Assembly: GCA_036498625.1 (NCBI GenBank) | Contig: DASYFD010000179.1 | Coordinates: forward strand, 1 to 10,465 | Source of the DNA: VAZQ01 sp036498625 | GTDB lineage: Bacteria; Pseudomonadota; Alphaproteobacteria; Rhizobiales; Xanthobacteraceae | Reading direction: 5' to 3' | Length of the DNA: 10,465 bases | In this document: piece by piece, positions 1 through 6,315 of the stretch | Position numbering within the stretch: the first letter of the stretch is position 1 | Layout of the letters: every line of letters begins with the position of its first letter | Notes under the pieces: generated by a model | What the model saw: only the letters and a program-made list of their open reading frames with translations | What the model was told of the DNA's origin: nothing | Database searches by the model: none | Position numbers and translations under genes: made by a program

Positions 1-651
1 CTCGGCTACCGGCCGAACCTTTTCGTTCCCATCACGCTGCTGGCGAAGATTCCCAACATCCTGGTGGTGCGCAACGACTTGCCGGCAACATCGCTCACGG
101 AGCTGATCGCCTATGCCAAGGCCAATCCGGGCCGGCTGTCCTATGCGTCCCAGGGCGTCGGCTCGACCGCGCATCTGTCGGCGAGCCAGCTCGAGGCGTT
201 AGCGGGCATCAAGATGGTGCATGTGCCGTACCGCGGCGCGCAGCCGGCCTTGACCGACGTGATGGCCGGCAACGTCGATCTGTTCTTCGATACCCCCACC
301 ACCTCAGGTCCGCTCTACCGCAATCATATGATCAAGATTCTCGCCGTCGCCGACCTCCAACGCACGCCGGCGCTCCCCGAGGTGCCGACCTTCTCGGAAG
401 CCGGGCTGCCCGGCTTCCGCTCAATCACCTGGTTCGCCCTGGTGGCACCGCCCAACACGCCCGCAGCGCTCGCCGAACGGATCAATCACGACACGCTCGA
501 CGTGCTGAGCAGCCCCGACATGCGCGACCGACTGCACGACCTCTCGCTGGACCCCGGCGCCACCACGCGCGCCGACACCGCCAAATTCTTCGCCGAAGAG
601 ACCGCGCTATGGAGCCAGGTGATCAAGCAGGCGAAGATCGAGCCGCAGTAG
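1..651 (+). CDS. TctC/Bug-family tripartite tricarboxylate transporter substrate-binding protein, 5'-truncated by window edge
   Basis: Periplasmic binding protein of the Bug/TctC family, which delivers organic acids (carboxylates, aromatic acids) to TctAB permeases. The frame is open from base 1, so the gene starts outside the window. 216 residues are visible, against about 320 for a full protein, so the signal peptide and first lobe strand are missing. Family landmarks are visible: a segment reading VVRNDLPATSLTELIAYAKA, then GKLSYAS-like NPGRLSYASQGVGSTAHL, then VPYRGAQPALTDVMAGNVDL and the EVPTFSEAGLPGF block before the second lobe. It ends with TAG at 649-651, only 6 bp before a palindromic repeat. 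No tctA or tctB is present on this side, so it looks like one of the orphan Bug proteins common in this bacterial group. The family is sure; the ligand is unknown. Confidence 0.93.
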   Translation, partial: LGYRPNLFVPITLLAKIPNILVVRNDLPATSLTELIAYAKANPGRLSYASQGVGSTAHLSASQLEALAGIKMVHVPYRGAQPALTDVMAGNVDLFFDTPTTSGPLYRNHMIKILAVADLQRTPALPEVPTFSEAGLPGFRSITWFALVAPPNTPAALAERINHDTLDVLSSPDMRDRLHDLSLDPGATTRADTAKFFAEETALWSQVIKQAKIEPQ

Positions 652-657
652 GGAACT

Positions 658-703
658 CCGCTCGTCCCCGCGAAGGCGGGGACCCAGTCCGCTCGCAAAA
701 ATG
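658..703 (+). repeat. REP-like palindromic repeat R1 (left 46-bp arm of inverted pair)
   Basis: Hairpin core GTCCCCGC-GAAG-GCGGGGAC at 664-683, preceded by CCGCTC and followed by CCAGTCCGCTCGCAAAAATG. The whole 46 bp is identical, base for base, to the reverse complement of 1223-1268. Immediately after it lies a second small palindrome, GGCTGAA-T-TTCAGCC, at 703-717. It begins 6 bp after the stop of the upstream gene. Confidence 0.9.
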
Positions 704-753
704 GCTGAATTTCAGCCTGCACGGACCACTAAACGGACAAAGAGCAAATTTTC

Positions 754-1041
754 ATGGGCTTCTACGTCTACATTCTCGCGAGCTGCCGCAACGGCACGCT
801 CTATATCGGCATGACCGACGATCTCGCCCGCCGAATCTGGGAGCATCAAATCGGCGCAGTACCCGGCTTCACGCGAAAGTACGGCGTCAAGCTGCTGGTC
901 TGGTTTGAACGCCACGAATCCCGGGAGAGCGCATTTCAACGCGAACGTCAGCTCAAGAAATGGAACAGAATCTGGAAGGTCGATCTGATCGAGAAGACCA
1001 ACCCGGACTGGCGTGATCTAACAGAGGATATCGGGCCTTGA
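754..1041 (+). CDS. Small GIY-YIG nuclease-domain protein (UPF0213/YhbQ-like)
   Basis: A 95-residue single-domain GIY-YIG protein. The two strand motifs are YVYILAS (residues 4-10) and LYIGMT (16-21). The remaining catalytic positions of the family are plausibly Tyr6, Tyr17, Arg27, His31 (WEH), Glu64 (RERQLKKW) and Asn83 (NPDW), so the nuclease site looks intact. There is no separate DNA-binding domain, typical for UPF0213 proteins, whose cellular role is poorly defined. The ATG at 754 has a weak AAAGAG at 739-744. It contains codons scarce in the neighbouring genes (CAA, GTA, CTA, ACA, AGA), hinting at a separate origin. It is enclosed by REP-like repeats, with perfect 46-bp inverted copies at 658-703 and 1223-1268. 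It could be a DNA repair or processing enzyme, or a nuclease linked to repeat spread; the latter is inference. Confidence 0.9.
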   Translation: MGFYVYILASCRNGTLYIGMTDDLARRIWEHQIGAVPGFTRKYGVKLLVWFERHESRESAFQRERQLKKWNRIWKVDLIEKTNPDWRDLTEDIGP

Positions 1042-1098
1042 GCAGAAGCGGCTCCGCTTCGCGGGGGCGAACGGCGTACGCTTCAGCCGCGGTATTTC

Positions 1099-1134
1099 CC
1101 GCTCATTCCCGCGGAAGCGGGAATCCAGTCTCTT
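1099..1134 (+). repeat. REP-like palindromic repeat R2, AT-shifted variant
   Basis: Hairpin core ATTCCCGC-GGAA-GCGGGAAT at 1105-1124, preceded by CCGCTC and followed by CCAGTCTCTT. It has the same orientation as the copy at 658-703 and is inverted relative to the copy at 1223-1268, with which it forms a head-out doublet of about 170 bp. The outer stem bases differ in a compensatory way (A-T in place of the G-C closing pair), so pairing is kept. The tail CAGTCTCTT is shared with the copy at 4351-4386. Confidence 0.85.
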
Positions 1135-1222
1135 CGTAAGATGTGCCAATCAGGCGGCATCCTCGGGCGCGCCTGGAAAGCACATGCGCCTCACTCCTAC
1201 TTGCGCGAGCGGAAACTCAGTT

Positions 1223-1268
1223 CATTTTTGCGAGCGGACTGGGTCCCCGCCTTCGCGGGGACGAGCGG
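1223..1268 (-). repeat. REP-like palindromic repeat R3 (right 46-bp arm, exact inverse of R1)
   Basis: Hairpin core GTCCCCGC-CTTC-GCGGGGAC at 1243-1262. Bases 1223-1268 are the perfect reverse complement of 658-703, and weaker similarity continues about 10 bases further inward (CTGA..TTTC in both). It sits just downstream of the stop codon (1287-1289) of the minus-strand gene that follows, so transcripts of both the GIY-YIG gene and the convergent TAXI gene would end in or run through it. Confidence 0.9.
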
Positions 1269-1286
1269 GCGGAAGCGCATTTCATG

Positions 1287-2186
1287 TCACTCCACCAATC
1301 CCGCCTCGCGATACGCCCGCAGGGCGCCGGGGTGCAGGGCTACGCCGCCGAACGCGAGCGCCTTGGGGCCGTGCACACGCAGTGGCTCCAGCAAATCCGC
1401 CAAGCCAACGAACAGCGGGTTGAGGCCGGCGAGTTCGTCGGCCGCCGCGATCACGGCGGCCACGACGTCATGCACCAACGCCTCGGGCACGCGCGCATGG
1501 GTGGCGAGGACGTTCACCACGGCGAGCTGCGCCGTGTCCTGCTCGAGGCCGCGGATCGCGTGCTTGCGCATCACGGTCGCCCGATAGTGCGGAACCGCCT
1601 GCATCACGGTCTCGATCTGGCCGGCCGCATAGGGGAGAACCGCGAGGTCGACGCGCGCGGCCAGATCGGTCATCACCTGGTTCGGAATCGGGCACTGGAA
1701 CTGGGCATCGACATCGCCGGCCGCGAGCGCGTCAGCGCCGGCGGCGAAATCGAGGTAGGCGGGCGTGAAGTCGACAAAGCTCAGGCCGAGCGCGCCGAAA
1801 ATCGCGTGCACGTGTTGCACCATGCCGCTGGTGCGCAAGCCGACCGCGACCCGCTTGCCGCGCAAGTCACTCACCGTGCGCATGGGTGCGCCGGCGCGGA
1901 CGATGAAGAACAACGGGCCCGCATTCATGGGGGCCGCCATGCGCAGATCGACCGGCACGGCAAACGGGGCCTCGCCGCGCTTGGCGCGCCCGATCCAGTT
2001 CGAGGCCATGAAGCCGAGCTCGATCTCGCCCGCATGCAGGCGCTGCGCGTTGTCGACGCTGGCGGAATGGGATTCCAGCACTTCGACCGGGTCGAGCTGC
2101 GGCTGCCGGTCAAGGATCGTCTTCAGTGCGCGGCCCTGGCTGTGAAAGGTGCCGTCGCGTTCCGAGGTGCCGATGCGGATGGTCAT
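1287..2186 (-). CDS. TAXI-family TRAP transporter substrate-binding protein, no signal peptide visible
   Basis: 299 residues resembling the TAXI (TRAP-associated extracytoplasmic immunogenic) solute-binding family. The N-terminal block MTIRIGTSERDGTFHSQGRA corresponds to the IGTGSTGGTYYPLG-type start of the mature domain. Other family-like parts are SVDNAQRLHAGEIELGFMAS (about residues 43-62), the hinge block TVSDLRGKRVAVGLRTSG (about 104-121) and AGDVDAQFQCPIPN. The ATG at 2186 starts directly at the mature-domain strand, so no export signal is encoded. No ATG, GTG or TTG lies between it and the in-frame stop at 2262-2264, and no Shine-Dalgarno is visible. A structured repeat begins 17 bp upstream of the start. 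It could be a cytoplasmic family member, or a protein whose leader was lost when the repeat inserted. No TRAP permease is nearby. Ligand unknown. Confidence 0.8.
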   Translation of the reverse strand: MTIRIGTSERDGTFHSQGRALKTILDRQPQLDPVEVLESHSASVDNAQRLHAGEIELGFMASNWIGRAKRGEAPFAVPVDLRMAAPMNAGPLFFIVRAGAPMRTVSDLRGKRVAVGLRTSGMVQHVHAIFGALGLSFVDFTPAYLDFAAGADALAAGDVDAQFQCPIPNQVMTDLAARVDLAVLPYAAGQIETVMQAVPHYRATVMRKHAIRGLEQDTAQLAVVNVLATHARVPEALVHDVVAAVIAAADELAGLNPLFVGLADLLEPLRVHGPKALAFGGVALHPGALRAYREAGLVE

Positions 2187-2202
2187 GCTGATGCCGCGCT
2201 CG

Positions 2203-2299
2203 CGTAGGGGCAGCCCTTGTGGCTGCCCTCTCCTGCATTCGGATGCCCACCATAAGGGCGTCTACGCCCGTCTTCGACGGGCTATGGGGCGCCCCTACG
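2203..2299. repeat. 97-bp multi-hairpin intergenic repeat element
   Basis: The ends are an inverted pair, CGTAGGGGC at 2203-2211 and GCCCCTACG at 2291-2299. Inside are further stems: GGGCAGCC-CTTGT-GGCTGCCC at 2208-2228, GGGCG-TCTA-CGCCC at 2256-2269, and GCCCGTC-TTC-GACGGGC at 2266-2282 (the last two overlap and would be alternatives). The motif differs from the GTCCCCGC repeats elsewhere in the window, so it is a second family. The TAG stop of the hydrolase gene (2295-2297, read on the minus strand) lies inside its terminal repeat. It separates two minus-strand genes and could act as a processing site or attenuator. Confidence 0.75.
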
Positions 2300-3197
2300 T
2301 CGCTGGAAAATAATCTCTGAGCCAGTCCCGCATCACGCCCCAGACCCGGGCGCTGTTTTCCGCGAACAGGAAATGATCGAGGCCGCTGAACAGATGCAGC
2401 TCGCTCGGCTGTCCGGCGCGTCGGAACATCTCGATCGATTGCTCGGTCGGGGTGACCGAGTCCGAGGCGCTGTGGATGAGCAGGAGCGGCCGCGGCGCGA
2501 TGGCGCCGACCACGTCCTCGGCGCGGAAGTCGAACATGCTTTGCGCGGTCTCGGCCGGGAACATCTCCACGTGGCTCGCAGTGAACATCTCCACCGATTG
2601 GCGGGCGAGGTTGTCGCGCACATGCTGGGGGATCGGCACGATGTCGTAACGCGACACCATCAGGGACTGGCCAGTGCGGGCGCGGTGGGCGCGCCCCTCC
2701 TCCAGCATGGCGGTGAAGCGCGCCCACGCCTCCGGGGTCGGGTGCTGGCCGCGGAACTTGCGCTCGCCATGGCCCCAGCCGCCATTGGAGACCACGGCGG
2801 CGATGCGCTCGTCCACGCCGCCGCCATAGACCGCGACCGCGCCCCCGAAGCTCGAGCCGATGACGGCGATGCGGTCGGGATCGACCGCCGGATGGCGGGC
2901 GAGGAACGTCACCGCGTTCTTGAGATCCTCGACCTGCTCCAGACAGATGACGCGGCCGAACTCGCCTTCGCTCTCGCCGCAGCCGCGCATGTCGAAGCGC
3001 AAGGTCACATAGCCGAACTCGCCCAGCACCCGGGTGGGCTGCAGGACGTTCTGCGATTTGCAGTTGCCGCCGAAGCCGTGCAGCACCAGGAAGGCGGCGC
3101 GCCGCGCGCCCGGCGGCAGATCCTCCGGCACGCTGACCACGCCATGCAGGCGCAGGCCCGCCGAAGGAATCGAAACGGTCTCTTCATGCACGGCCAT
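2295..3197 (-). CDS. Alpha/beta hydrolase (dienelactone-hydrolase/prolyl-oligopeptidase-like esterase or acylhydrolase)
   Basis: 300-residue serine hydrolase. Visible: oxyanion-hole strand LVLHGFGGN (residues 37-45), FDMRGCGESEG (68-78), nucleophile elbow G-S-S-F-G with Ser116, acid Asp246 in HSASDSVTP and catalytic His275 in GLDHF. The triad is complete. An insert at about residues 140-225, rich in aromatic, Met and charged residues, forms the lid that sets substrate choice. No signal peptide, so cytoplasmic. The ATG at 3197 has GGGAGG only 3 nt upstream; the GTG two codons in would give a more usual spacing, so the start may be 2 residues shorter. The stop TAG lies in a repeat end. It is divergent from an ABC binding-protein gene and upstream of the TAXI gene on the same strand, suggesting work on an imported ester, lactone or amide. 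Substrate unknown. Confidence 0.9.
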   Translation of the reverse strand: MAVHEETVSIPSAGLRLHGVVSVPEDLPPGARRAAFLVLHGFGGNCKSQNVLQPTRVLGEFGYVTLRFDMRGCGESEGEFGRVICLEQVEDLKNAVTFLARHPAVDPDRIAVIGSSFGGAVAVYGGGVDERIAAVVSNGGWGHGERKFRGQHPTPEAWARFTAMLEEGRAHRARTGQSLMVSRYDIVPIPQHVRDNLARQSVEMFTASHVEMFPAETAQSMFDFRAEDVVGAIAPRPLLLIHSASDSVTPTEQSIEMFRRAGQPSELHLFSGLDHFLFAENSARVWGVMRDWLRDYFPAT

Positions 3198-3323
3198 GGC
3201 CCTCCCGGCGAAAAAACAGCGCCGCACTGTACTGGATTCAGCCCGCAGCGGAAGAGCGTTGGCGCGCTTGCCGGTGTCGCACACGCATGCAAGACTTTCG
3301 TGCGTCGCCAAGGAGGCCGCCGA
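3198..3323. promoter_or_regulatory. Divergent intergenic region with promoters for hydrolase and ABC binding-protein genes
   Basis: The 126 bp between two divergent starts must hold 5' signals for both genes unless they are transcribed from further away. No REP-like repeat is present, unlike most other spacers. No convincing -35/-10 pair was seen on either strand, and no clear operator dyad. The call rests on gene arrangement only. Confidence 0.35.
3311..3316 (+). promoter_or_regulatory. Ribosome binding site AGGAGG fixing the start at 3324
   Basis: Perfect AGGAGG seven bases before ATG 3324-3326. The reading frame stays open far upstream, antisense to the hydrolase gene, so this site together with the Tat signal that follows decides the true start. 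Confidence 0.9.
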
Positions 3324-4295
3324 ATGAAACTGTCCCGCCGCGCTTTCGTGGGCGCCGCCACGGGCGCCGCGCTGGCCCGGCCCGCGATCCTGGCGGCGGC
3401 GGAGCCGCTGGTGTTCGGCTGCGTGCCGGCCAATTCGGTGCATTGGATCGCCTGCGCGGCGGTCGAGCGCGGCTTCTTCAAGAATGTCGGCTTCGAGGCC
3501 GAGATCGGGGTAATCCAGAGCTCGCCCCAATCCATGCAGATGCTGATCACCGGCGCCTATCAGATCTCCAGCACGCAGCCGGAAGCGGCGGTCGCCGCGA
3601 TCGAGCGCGGCGCGAACCTCGCCGCCATCTCGGCGCCCATGAACCGGGCCGACTGGGTGCTGGCGGGCGCAGCCGGAATCCAGAGCCTCGGCGACCTCAA
3701 GGGCAAGATCATCGGGGTGTCGTCGCTGCGCATCAGCGAGGTCTGGCTGACGGCGCAGCTGCTCGAGCAGGCCGGCCTCAAGAAGGACGACTACAGCTTC
3801 ATCGGGGTCGGCACCTCGCCGCTCAAGGTCACCGCCCTGCAGAAGGGCTCGATCGCGGCCGCTGTTCTGTTTCGTCCCTCCGCCGATCTGGCGCTCCGGG
3901 AGGGCTTTGCCGATCTGGCGCGCTACAGCGGCATGCGCGACTACCCGACCGTGCTCTACATCACCGGGCGGGACTGGGCCGCCAAAGGGGATGCCGGCAA
4001 GCGCGCCGCGCAGGCGATCCAGGATGGCCATCGCTGGCTGTGGGACCCGCAGAACAAAAATGCCGCGATCGAGATTCTGGCCAAATACACCAAGCGCGAT
4101 CAGGCGATCTGCGCGGCGGTCTACGACGATTATTTCGTCAAGGAGAAGACCTATTCCAGGACCGGCGAGATTTCGCTCGCCGGCCTAAAGAATTTGCTGG
4201 ACGACGTCGCCGCCGACGGCGACATCTTCAAGCCGCCGGCCCCGCCCGCAGGGAAGTATGTGCTCGATAAAGGCCTCGGCGGATTGGCGAGCTGA
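3324..4295 (+). CDS. Tat-exported ABC transporter substrate-binding protein (NMT1/THI5-like, SsuA/TauA superfamily)
   Basis: 323 residues. The N-terminus carries a twin-arginine signal, SRRAF at residues 4-8, an Ala-rich hydrophobic stretch, and a likely cleavage after A24-A25-A26. The mature part has NMT1-like features: VHWIACAAVERGFFKNVGFEAEI (opening strand and helix, given here in parts: HWIACAAVERGFF, then VGFEAEI), SPQSMQMLITGAYQISSTQPEAAVAA in which the binding cleft is expected, and the hinge LGDLKGKIIGVSSLRISEVW. Such proteins bind sulfonates, nitrate-like anions, pyrimidine precursors or aromatic acids and feed an ABC importer. No permease or ATPase gene adjoins it, so it is an orphan here. 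It is transcribed divergently from the hydrolase, which may act on its ligand. Start chosen from AGGAGG plus the Tat signal. The ligand cannot be told. Confidence 0.9.
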   Translation: MKLSRRAFVGAATGAALARPAILAAAEPLVFGCVPANSVHWIACAAVERGFFKNVGFEAEIGVIQSSPQSMQMLITGAYQISSTQPEAAVAAIERGANLAAISAPMNRADWVLAGAAGIQSLGDLKGKIIGVSSLRISEVWLTAQLLEQAGLKKDDYSFIGVGTSPLKVTALQKGSIAAAVLFRPSADLALREGFADLARYSGMRDYPTVLYITGRDWAAKGDAGKRAAQAIQDGHRWLWDPQNKNAAIEILAKYTKRDQAICAAVYDDYFVKEKTYSRTGEISLAGLKNLLDDVAADGDIFKPPAPPAGKYVLDKGLGGLAS

Positions 4296-4318
4296 GATTC
4301 TCAGAACGCGCGAGAATC
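4296..4318 (+). terminator. Weak hairpin just after the ABC binding-protein gene
   Basis: GATTCTC at 4296-4302 pairs with GAGAATC at 4312-4318 around a 9-nt loop, directly after the stop. There is no T-run, so it is at best a weak or Rho-assisted 3' end. The much stronger REP hairpin at 4357-4376 may protect the transcript end instead. Confidence 0.25.
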
Positions 4319-4350
4319 CCGCTCGGGAAATCGCCTGGCACGGCGCCTCC

Positions 4351-4517
4351 CCGCTCGTCCCCGCGAAAGCGGGGACCCAGTCTCTTATGAAAAAAGAGTG
4401 AGATTCCACCGGCTCGGGAATAGAGGCCGCAATTTCCTGCCAACATTCGCAAGAGAATCTGATCCGCTCCGAATTTGCGTCAAAGCCTGGGTCCCCGCAT
4501 CCGCGGGGACGAGCGGG
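4351..4517. repeat. REP-like inverted doublet (R4/R5)
   Basis: Two head-out copies of the window's main repeat. The left copy, 4351-4386, has core GTCCCCGC-GAAA-GCGGGGAC (4357-4376). The right copy, about 4481-4517, is inverted with core GTCCCCGC-ATCC-GCGGGGAC (4491-4510). The outer ends are CCGCTC and GAGCGGG. The doublet sits in the 284-bp gap between the convergent 3' ends of the ABC binding-protein gene (+) and the UbiD gene (-), where strong hairpins on both transcripts could stabilise or end them. Its span of about 167 bp resembles the doublet at 1099-1268. Confidence 0.88.
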
Positions 4518-4579
4518 AAAGGACGGGATTCGACAAGTCCCTCACAGGTTTGGATGCGGATAAACGGCCGCCGGCCTCC

Positions 4580-6103
4580 TCACCGCTTCAGCTTGTCCAA
4601 TCCCAGCTCGCTCCAGCGTGCCTGCACGGACGAAACGTCATCCTGGCTCGGCCACACCGTCGGCGGGAAGCGCTCGCCGCCGAGGTCGGGGTCGGGATCG
4701 TAGTCGAGATTCATGGTGGCATCGATCAGCACCCGGTTCCATTTGCCGGTGCCGAACAGCGCCGGATTGCGGTCGCGCCGCCGCGTCGAGGGATCGAGGC
4801 CGAGCCCGAAGGTGCCGGGCATGATGACAATGTCGTTCTCGCCGGCATTGACGCGGTGCGCGATCGCCCAGTCGACCGCGGCATAATCGTGAATGTCGAT
4901 ATCGTCGTCGACCACGGTGACGTGCTTGTAGCGCACATGCGCGGCAGTCGAGCCCCACAGCGCGTTGGCGGCCTGCTTGGCCTGGCCGCGATAGCTCTGC
5001 TGCATGCGCACCAGCGCATTGATGCCGGCCTGGACGGGCGGGCACCACACATCGGTGATGCCGGGCACGCCGGAGCGGTCGAGCACGTTCCAGGCGGTAG
5101 CGGCGCGCATGATGGAGGAGCCGACCGCGTTCTCCGAATAGCTGCCCGGCAGACAGCCTTCGATGGTGCCGCGCAGGATCGGATCGTCGCGATGAGTGAT
5201 GGCGGTCACCCGGATGGTCGGCTTGGGGGAGCGCTCGCTCGCCAGATAGCCGGTGAATTCCGCATAGGGGCCTTCCATCATGTAGGTCTCGGGATCGAGG
5301 CCGAGATAGCCTTCGATCACGATCTCGGCGGAGGCAGGCACATGCAGGTCGACGGTCTCGCATTTGACGAGATCGACCGGCTCGCCCCGCATGGCGCCCA
5401 TCACGTCGTATTCGCAGATGCCCTTGGGCACCGGCGAGCCGGCGCAGAAGCCGAGCGAAGGCTCCCAGCCGATGGCGACCGCGATCGGCATCTCCTTGTG
5501 GCCGGCGGCGAGCCACGATGTGGCGTGATGGCCGATATGCTGGGCGCGCCACATCAGGATCGGAATCTTGTCGCGCGCCGCCAGCATGCCGCGATAGACC
5601 CCGACATTCATCACGCCGGTTGCCGGGTCCTTGGTCACCACGCCCGCATAGGTGATGAGATAGCGGCCGCCATCCATCCGGTTCCAGTACGGCACCGGCA
5701 GCTCGTACAGATCGACATCCTTGCCGGTGGCGATGTTCTGCTTCACCGGGCCGCTCGCGACAATGCGGGGCGCGATGGTGCCTTCGAGAATGTTGCGGCT
5801 GATCTTGACCAGCTCGCGCGGATGGGTGTCGGGCGGCAGGCCCAGCATGATGGCGATGCGGCGATAGTTGTTGAGCGCGGAGCCGAACACGCGCCGACAA
5901 CGGCTGTTGGGCTTGTTGTAGTCCTTGATGTTGTTGAACAGGAGCGCCCGCCCGGTGCCGGGACCCTGCGCCAGCCGCATGATGGTGCCGAGCTCGATGT
6001 TCCAGTCCACCTGCGCATCGATCTCGTGCAGCTCGCCATGCTGGCGCAGCGCCTCGATCCAGCCGCGCAGATCGCCGAATGCCACCGGCTTGCGTTCAAT
6101 CAT
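4580..6103 (-). CDS. UbiD-family prenylated-FMN-dependent decarboxylase
   Basis: 507 residues, the normal size for UbiD. These enzymes reversibly decarboxylate aromatic or alpha,beta-unsaturated acids with prenyl-FMN, a divalent metal and K+. Visible landmarks: NVGVYRG (166-172) with the conserved Arg171 and likely metal ligand Asn166; RAQHIGHH with His189; Glu231 in ICEYD; and EGPYAEFTGY with Glu277 and Glu282, matching the E-R-E catalytic set of Fdc1-type enzymes. The site looks intact. The ATG at 6103 has GAAGG 6 nt upstream. No UbiX-type prenyltransferase gene is visible, so the cofactor must come from elsewhere. It lies downstream of the MFS permease on the same strand across a 212-bp spacer with a structured repeat. 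Its substrate could be a hydroxybenzoate, furan or N-heterocyclic carboxylate; the sequence does not decide. Ubiquinone synthesis is unlikely given the context. Confidence 0.93.
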   Translation of the reverse strand: MIERKPVAFGDLRGWIEALRQHGELHEIDAQVDWNIELGTIMRLAQGPGTGRALLFNNIKDYNKPNSRCRRVFGSALNNYRRIAIMLGLPPDTHPRELVKISRNILEGTIAPRIVASGPVKQNIATGKDVDLYELPVPYWNRMDGGRYLITYAGVVTKDPATGVMNVGVYRGMLAARDKIPILMWRAQHIGHHATSWLAAGHKEMPIAVAIGWEPSLGFCAGSPVPKGICEYDVMGAMRGEPVDLVKCETVDLHVPASAEIVIEGYLGLDPETYMMEGPYAEFTGYLASERSPKPTIRVTAITHRDDPILRGTIEGCLPGSYSENAVGSSIMRAATAWNVLDRSGVPGITDVWCPPVQAGINALVRMQQSYRGQAKQAANALWGSTAAHVRYKHVTVVDDDIDIHDYAAVDWAIAHRVNAGENDIVIMPGTFGLGLDPSTRRRDRNPALFGTGKWNRVLIDATMNLDYDPDPDLGGERFPPTVWPSQDDVSSVQARWSELGLDKLKR

Positions 6104-6163
6104 TCGCCACCTTCTTGTCGTCGCGCCGGTTGCGGGTGCCGGACGTGAGCCCCGACCTTGATG

Positions 6164-6235
6164 CTTTTCCCCGCGAAAGCGGGGATCGTTCCAAGCTCAG
6201 AGTTTGGAACGATCCCGGGTCAAGCCCGGGAAAAG
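6164..6235. repeat. 72-bp compound triple-hairpin repeat
   Basis: Terminal inverted repeat CTTTTCCC (6164-6171) and GGGAAAAG (6228-6235). Three stems lie inside: TCCCCGC-GAAA-GCGGGGA (6168-6185), a 13-bp stem GGGATCGTTCCAA / TTGGAACGATCCC (6182-6194 with 6204-6216), and CCCGGG-TCAAG-CCCGGG (6214-6230). The first core resembles the REP-like repeats elsewhere, so this is probably a related compound element. It lies in the spacer between the MFS permease and UbiD genes, both minus strand, and could end or attenuate read-through between them. Confidence 0.82.
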
Positions 6236-6315
6236 TTTCGGGGCCGTGCCCGTGCCGCGTGCCCGCGGTTGCTGCACCGCATAAGGGGCGCGGCGTCAAG
6301 TCATTTCGACGGTGC

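Noticed and set aside
658..1268. CRISPR array
   Set aside because: Repeats are few, in both orientations and irregularly spaced, with no uniform spacers.
486..1587. Short frames containing peptides such as WVPAFAGTSG or GPRLRGDER
   Set aside because: These peptides are translations of the REP-like repeats in different frames. They recur wherever the repeat occurs and are not evidence of genes.
2373..3323. Upstream in-frame extension of the ABC binding-protein gene (up to 640 codons)
   Set aside because: The extension is antisense to the hydrolase gene and lacks domain features. AGGAGG and a Tat signal at 3324 mark the true start.
3198..4031. Upstream in-frame extension of the hydrolase gene to 4031
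   Set aside because: It lies antisense to the ABC binding protein, and the hydrolase domain begins normally at 3197 with GGGAGG before it.
4475..6148. Very long open frame of 557 codons on the plus strand
   Set aside because: It runs antisense to the UbiD gene, encodes a His/Arg/Asp-rich low-complexity product with no domain, and is explained by high GC third positions of the real gene.
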